Part shown: piece after piece, positions 34,332 through 38,281 of the stretch
Numbering within the stretch: position 1 is the first letter of the stretch
Layout: each line of letters opens with the position of its first letter
Assembly (NCBI GenBank): GCA_964519615.1
Contig: CAZFIM010000022.1
Location: 1 to 38,281, forward strand
Direction of reading: 5' to 3'
DNA length: 38,281 bases
Source: CAZFIM01 sp964519615
GTDB taxonomy: Bacteria > Chloroflexota > Dehalococcoidia > GIF9 > UBA5629
Notes under the pieces: generated by a model
Told to the model about the DNA's origin: nothing
Database searches by the model: none
Seen by the model: only the letters and a program-made list of their open reading frames with translations
Made by a program: the position numbers and the translations under genes

Positions 34332-36692
34332 TTAACCTCTGCTCTTTTTAATCCCTTTGAATACGCGCTCCGGTGTTAAAGGTATTCTCACCATCCTGAC
34401 GCCGGTGGCATTATAAATAGCATTGCCGATGGCCGGCGCCGTGGGACACATAGCCGCCTCGGAGACTCCCTTGGCTCCGTAAGGCCCTTCTTTATGCGGT
34501 ATCTCCAGCAGCTCAATCTTTGTATCCTTCTTATGAGGGACATCTCCGATACTGGGGATCTTGTAATCATGGAAATTGGGATTGAGCATCACGCCTTTTT
34601 CATCCAGTATATAACCTTCAAAGAGTGCGCTGCCCAGTCCCATGGCTGCTCCGCCTTCCATCTGCGCAATACACATTTCCGGATTTATGGTTTTACCGTT
34701 ATCGAACGCCGTATAGAGGCGCAGCACCTTTGTTATGCCGGTCTCCGTATCTACCGCCACTTCGGCCGCCTGAGCGCCGTAGGCATAGCTTATCGCCAGA
34801 CGTTCGCCCTGGCCTGTCTCGGGGTCCTCCGTGCTGGGATGTCCCCAGAAAGTGGCAGTGCCCATTATCCCCGCGGCATCTTCCAGACAGGTAGCCAGCT
34901 TGATAGACCCTCGCGCTTCAGGATGATTCTTCAGAGCAAGCTGTGTGATATCCATCTTCTTTGCCGGGTCATCTATACTATAGACCATCCCATCCTTGAT
35001 ATCCAGCTTATCCGGGGTTGTGTTAAGCAGTGGAGCCATCCTTTCGAAGATCTGCCTCTTGGCATCCCTGCAGGCCAGCATGGTAGCATTGCCGATATAC
35101 AGAGTGCTTCTGCTGGAGGCACTCCCGAAATCATAGGGTATGCGGAAACTGTCTCCCCAAATTATGCGGACCTTATCAACCGATGTGCGGAACTCTTCGG
35201 CTACCACCTGCGCCACCACAGTATTCAAGCCCTGGCCGCACTCATCGCCGCCATGATAGGCCTCGATTGTGCCGGTGCCGTCTAAATATATTTTAACCCA
35301 TGATGAAGAGGCCGTATCGATAAGCGAATACTTGTTTCCTACAGCGATGCCTTTAGCCACTTTGATATGTTTCTCGGGCGGCTGGATGGAGGGTTTACCC
35401 CACTCAATCCAGTTCGCAACCTTCTTCAAGCACTCCTTGGCACCGGTGCAGTGAATTTTCTGGCCGCGTACATCCAGCTCATTCTCATCGGGTGTATTAT
35501 GAAGCCTGTATTCAACGGCATCCATACCCAGCTTTTCCGCAACGATATCCATCTGCTGCTCGGTTGCCCACAGCACCTCCGCGCTGCCGAATCCGCGTAA
35601 CGGCCCCACGCAGGGCTCATTGGTATAGACACCGTAGGCATCCCATTTATAATTGGGCAGACGGTACTGAGAGGCATGGAACGCACCGTTGCGGATCGTC
35701 AGCGGTGCATGCGCAGTATAAGCACCGGTATTGACTATTACCTTAATCTCACGCGCTGTAATGGTACCATCCTTTTTCACTCCGTCTTTGACGTAAACAA
35801 CCTTGGGCAGGCGGTTGAAACCATCGATAAAACAATCCTCGCGGGAATAAACCATCTTTACCGGCCTGCCGGTCTTCATAGCTATGAGAAGGGTAAACCT
35901 CTCCGGCCTGCCCAGCATTCCGAACATCCCTCCCAGATAGCCCGCTCTTACCCTCAATTTATTGGGTGGCAGTTTGAATGCATCGAGCAGAGGGTGCATG
36001 GTCTCATAGATACGCGCAGACGTCCAGAGCGTAAAGCTGCCGTCGCTTTCCGGATAACATACGGAATTGTAAGGCTCAAGCTGGCAATGGGTTATCCGGT
36101 CATTCTGAAACCTGTTCTCAACGATCAGGTCCGCTTCATCGAAGCCCTTCTCCAGATTGCCTTTGCGCACCTTATGATGCGTATGTACATTGGGGCCCGG
36201 TACATCCTGCCCCATATAGCTGTAGATGGTCCTGCGATAATTATTAAGGTCGGGATGAACAATAACGGGACAATCCGGCTTCATCGCCTCCTCAACATCA
36301 AAAATCGCCGGAAGAATCTCGTATTCCACTTTAACCAGATCGGCTGCTTCCTGTGCCGCTTCTACGGTATCGGCGGCAACAACGGCAACCGTATCCCCGG
36401 CGAAGCGGGCTGTTTCATGGCAGATGACATGCCGGTCATCTATCATCGTACCTTGCCGGTGATCCGGTGTATCTTTGCCGGTGAAAACAGCTTTTACCCC
36501 TTTAAGGGCCATTGCTTTTGAACTATCGATTTTTAAAATTTTCGCATGAGCATGCGGGCTGAACACAGCCTTGGCATAAAGCATGCCGGGGACGCCTATA
36601 CCTTCCTCCGAGCAGTATTTCACCGTCCCTTTCGCTTTTGCCACAGCATCAATTTTTTGTACGCTTTTACCGATAACTGAAAGTTCTGCCAT
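34332..36692 (-). CDS. Xanthine-dehydrogenase-family molybdenum-binding large subunit
   Basis: Mo-molybdopterin catalytic subunit of 786 residues, CoxL/HcrA-like in organisation. Visible are VGKSVQKIDAVAKAKGTVKY-type N-terminal residues, GYLGGMFGMLGRPERF, PLRGFGSAEV, GGDECGQGLNTVVAQ and near the C-terminus GAKGVSEAAMCPTAPAIGNAI, whose Glu is the general base. ATG 36692 follows AAGGGAG, just two bases after the small-subunit stop. It is the last gene of a FAD / Fe-S / Mo operon. Substrate (purine, aldehyde, aromatic acid or hydroxybenzoyl-CoA) is not decided by these motifs. Confidence 0.94.
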   Translation of the reverse strand: MAELSVIGKSVQKIDAVAKAKGTVKYCSEEGIGVPGMLYAKAVFSPHAHAKILKIDSSKAMALKGVKAVFTGKDTPDHRQGTMIDDRHVICHETARFAGDTVAVVAADTVEAAQEAADLVKVEYEILPAIFDVEEAMKPDCPVIVHPDLNNYRRTIYSYMGQDVPGPNVHTHHKVRKGNLEKGFDEADLIVENRFQNDRITHCQLEPYNSVCYPESDGSFTLWTSARIYETMHPLLDAFKLPPNKLRVRAGYLGGMFGMLGRPERFTLLIAMKTGRPVKMVYSREDCFIDGFNRLPKVVYVKDGVKKDGTITAREIKVIVNTGAYTAHAPLTIRNGAFHASQYRLPNYKWDAYGVYTNEPCVGPLRGFGSAEVLWATEQQMDIVAEKLGMDAVEYRLHNTPDENELDVRGQKIHCTGAKECLKKVANWIEWGKPSIQPPEKHIKVAKGIAVGNKYSLIDTASSSWVKIYLDGTGTIEAYHGGDECGQGLNTVVAQVVAEEFRTSVDKVRIIWGDSFRIPYDFGSASSRSTLYIGNATMLACRDAKRQIFERMAPLLNTTPDKLDIKDGMVYSIDDPAKKMDITQLALKNHPEARGSIKLATCLEDAAGIMGTATFWGHPSTEDPETGQGERLAISYAYGAQAAEVAVDTETGITKVLRLYTAFDNGKTINPEMCIAQMEGGAAMGLGSALFEGYILDEKGVMLNPNFHDYKIPSIGDVPHKKDTKIELLEIPHKEGPYGAKGVSEAAMCPTAPAIGNAIYNATGVRMVRIPLTPERVFKGIKKSRG

Positions 36693-36694
36693 TG

Positions 36695-37174
36695 CTAGCT
36701 CCCTTTTTCCATTTTCTCTGCAGCAGCCAAAACTGCATCTACGATCTTGGTATAACCCGTACACCTGCATAGATTGCCACGCAGGTATTCTTTAACATCA
36801 TCTTCGGTGGGATGCGGTTTTTCATCCAGTAAGGCTTTCGTTGCCAATATCATCCCTGAGGTGCAGTAGCCGCATTGAATGGCAAAATTATCGATAAACG
36901 CCTGCTGAATAGGATGCAGGCTGCCATCCTTGCCGGTAAGCCCCTCCAGAGTGAAAATCTCTTTGCCGATAGCTTTAGCCGCAGGATATATGCAGCTTTT
37001 TACAGCCTTGCCATCGATAAGAACGGTACACGCGCCGCAATCCCCTGTGCCGCAGCTCACCTTTGTTGCCGTTAAGCCGAGCTCCTCACGCAGGACATGC
37101 GCTAAAGTCCACCAGGGCTCGATGTATACCTCCTCCTCCACCCCGTTTACATTTAGTTGTATCAGCTTTTTCAT
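36695..37174 (-). CDS. Xanthine-dehydrogenase-family [2Fe-2S] small subunit
   Basis: A 159-residue subunit with two [2Fe-2S] clusters: the plant-type one in SCGTGDCGACTVLIDG with a further Cys in KSCIYP, and the helical one in QCGYCTSGM and RGNLCRCTGYT. It transfers electrons from the Mo site to FAD. It sits 42 bases after the FAD subunit and just before the Mo subunit, the normal arrangement for CoxS/HcrC-type proteins. A minus-strand ribosome site precedes ATG 37174 (GAGAGGC). Confidence 0.95.
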   Translation of the reverse strand: MKKLIQLNVNGVEEEVYIEPWWTLAHVLREELGLTATKVSCGTGDCGACTVLIDGKAVKSCIYPAAKAIGKEIFTLEGLTGKDGSLHPIQQAFIDNFAIQCGYCTSGMILATKALLDEKPHPTEDDVKEYLRGNLCRCTGYTKIVDAVLAAAEKMEKGS

Positions 37175-37216
37175 GCCTCTCCTGACTTATAATGCTTTAG
37201 ATTTCTCTCAATTACT

Positions 37217-38074
37217 TTAGCCGGGCATTACCATTTGTAAAGCACGCCGCGTATATGCTATCACCATATCAGTACGGTACTCCTTTGAAGCACGCACATC
37301 GGCTATGGGGCGTGCATCTTCCCCGGCTGCATTTGCGGCAGCCTCTATGGTTTGTTCATCAATAACCTTGCCCTTTAAAACACCCTCGGCTTTCTTTGCC
37401 CGTATCGGGGTCGCTGCAACAGCGCCAAGAGCTATCCGTATATCCTCACACTGCTTTTTGCTATCGAAACAAGCTACGACGGCCGCACCTACCGTAGAGA
37501 GATCGATGCTTCCTCTGTGGCTGTGTTTGAGATATACTCCGCGAGCGTTGGCTTTAGCTGCCGGTATCTGAAATTCTACCAGTATTTCATTGGGCGCCAG
37601 AACGGTAGCTCCCGGGCCTGTAAAGAATTCTTCCAGCGGAACTACACGCTCACCTTTGGGGCCGACGATTTTTACCTTAGCCTGCAAACATAAAAGAGAG
37701 GGGGCGTTCTCAGCGGAGGGCGCCGCATTACAGATATTGCCTCCGATGGTAGCTACATTCCTGATCGCCACAGAGCCCAGCAGACTCGCAGACTGAGCAA
37801 GCAAGGGAAATTGTTTTTTTACAATTTCTGATTTGGCGATATCATTGATAGTGGTCAGAGAGCCTATTTTCAGCCCTTTGTCGCTGTCAGGCTTTATGTA
37901 GCTAAGCTCGACAATGCCTGAAATATCGATAACATATTTGGGCTTTAATGCTTTGGCCTCCATCTTCAACATCAGGTCCGTTCCGCCTGCAAGTATTCTG
38001 GCATCCTTACCATGTTGATCAAGCAGAGCTAAAGCCTCTTTCAAAGTTCCTGGTTGCAAATACTCGAAACGCAT
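37217..38074 (-). CDS. Xanthine-dehydrogenase-family FAD-binding middle subunit
   Basis: A 285-residue FAD subunit (CoxM/HcrB-like). It has the first FAD loop ILAGGTDLMLKMEAK, the second NVATIGGNICNAAPSA, and a KHSHRGSIDLSTVGAAV segment. The extra [4Fe-4S] loop of 4-hydroxybenzoyl-CoA reductase beta subunits (which run longer) is not evident, so a classic HCR identity is less likely. ATG 38074 follows AGGAGG. It is first in the three-gene operon, with a near-consensus promoter about 120 bases upstream. Confidence 0.93.
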   Translation of the reverse strand: MRFEYLQPGTLKEALALLDQHGKDARILAGGTDLMLKMEAKALKPKYVIDISGIVELSYIKPDSDKGLKIGSLTTINDIAKSEIVKKQFPLLAQSASLLGSVAIRNVATIGGNICNAAPSAENAPSLLCLQAKVKIVGPKGERVVPLEEFFTGPGATVLAPNEILVEFQIPAAKANARGVYLKHSHRGSIDLSTVGAAVVACFDSKKQCEDIRIALGAVAATPIRAKKAEGVLKGKVIDEQTIEAAANAAGEDARPIADVRASKEYRTDMVIAYTRRALQMVMPG

Positions 38075-38193
38075 TTTGCCTCCTGAGAATAAAATAAATG
38101 ATAAAAACAGATGTTAACAACCCTGATAATAATGGTGAAATAAGGTATTAATAAGCCTCAGAGTAATAATATTCAGGTAATTCTACCCGACTT

Positions 38194-38222
38194 ATTATAC
38201 ATTTTTTCTCAGATGATGTAAA
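38194..38222 (-). promoter_or_regulatory. Promoter of the xanthine-dehydrogenase-type operon
   Basis: On the minus strand TTTACA (38222-38217), exactly 17 bases, then TATAAT (38199-38194), about 120 bases before the FAD subunit start. Confidence 0.75.
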
Positions 38223-38281
38223 CGGGTTGTATGGGTTCAGTACATTAGTGACACATGACCTCCTTTTTGTTCTGCTTCCAT

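Noticed and set aside
38237..38281. Minus-strand frame entering from the right edge and stopping at 38237 (ends in GGHVSLMY)
   Set aside because: Only about 14 codons are visible, so it cannot be told whether this is the end of a real upstream gene.
1..38281. tRNA, rRNA, CRISPR, insertion sequences and cobalamin or molybdenum riboswitches
   Set aside because: Both strands were read by eye for the typical signatures; none was convincing. A covariance-model search would settle this.

Overview
The window reads as a stretch of chromosome from a strictly anaerobic bacterium. It holds corrinoid methyl-transfer parts, DMSO-reductase-family and xanthine-dehydrogenase-family molybdenum enzymes, a giant ATP-driven acyl-CoA dehydratase activase, a soluble NuoEF-type diaphorase and flavin-dependent ThyX. 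That mix resembles Dehalococcoidia-like Chloroflexota or some Firmicutes/Desulfobacterota. No marker gene decides it, so the lineage is an inference only. There are no rRNA genes, recognisable tRNAs, CRISPR arrays or insertion sequences.

Layout. (1) 1-8.9 kb, plus strand, visibly AT-rich: a TRAP transporter (dctP-dctQ-dctM), an MtaA-like uroporphyrinogen-decarboxylase-fold methyltransferase, a RACo-type corrinoid activator, a small Cys-containing protein and a molybdopterin oxidoreductase. (2) 9-12.9 kb, plus, GC-richer: a FAD/NAD(P)H oxidoreductase, a second paralogous molybdopterin oxidoreductase and a four-cluster ferredoxin, closed by a clear terminator; then an SDR. Regions 1 and 2 could form one route: import of a small (perhaps methoxylated aromatic) acid, corrinoid-dependent demethylation, then cytoplasmic Mo chemistry fed by NAD(P)H through flavin and Fe-S carriers. 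The substrate is unknown. (3) 14.4-17.6 kb: a YtxH protein, then a PadR-controlled envelope operon (padR, HAAS-type membrane protein, DUF2807 lipoprotein) whose promoter overlaps a perfect palindrome. (4) 17.7-23.2 kb: small accessory genes on both strands, several with unusual starts or frames: a methyltransferase whose natural start is ACG, a DegV gene broken in an A6 run, a frameshifted membrane-protein gene, an ArsC/Spx-like gene whose redox Cys codon is UGA, and a MazEF-like toxin-antitoxin pair.

(5) 23.4-27.6 kb, minus: the dehydratase activase. (6) 28.1-33.1 kb, plus: CbiX-type chelatase, a NuoE/NuoF/HoxU-like operon, and thyX, probably leaderless. (7) 33.2-38.1 kb, minus: an intact DegV protein and a three-subunit xanthine-dehydrogenase-family enzyme with its own promoter and terminator.

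The most notable observation is the probable selenoprotein at 22175-22534. An in-frame UGA sits exactly where the first Cys of the CxxC redox motif belongs, and a perfect 8-bp stem with a G-starting apical loop lies 23 nt downstream, which fits the bacterial SECIS pattern. Because neighbouring genes carry single-base frame lesions, sequence error or gene decay must be excluded first.
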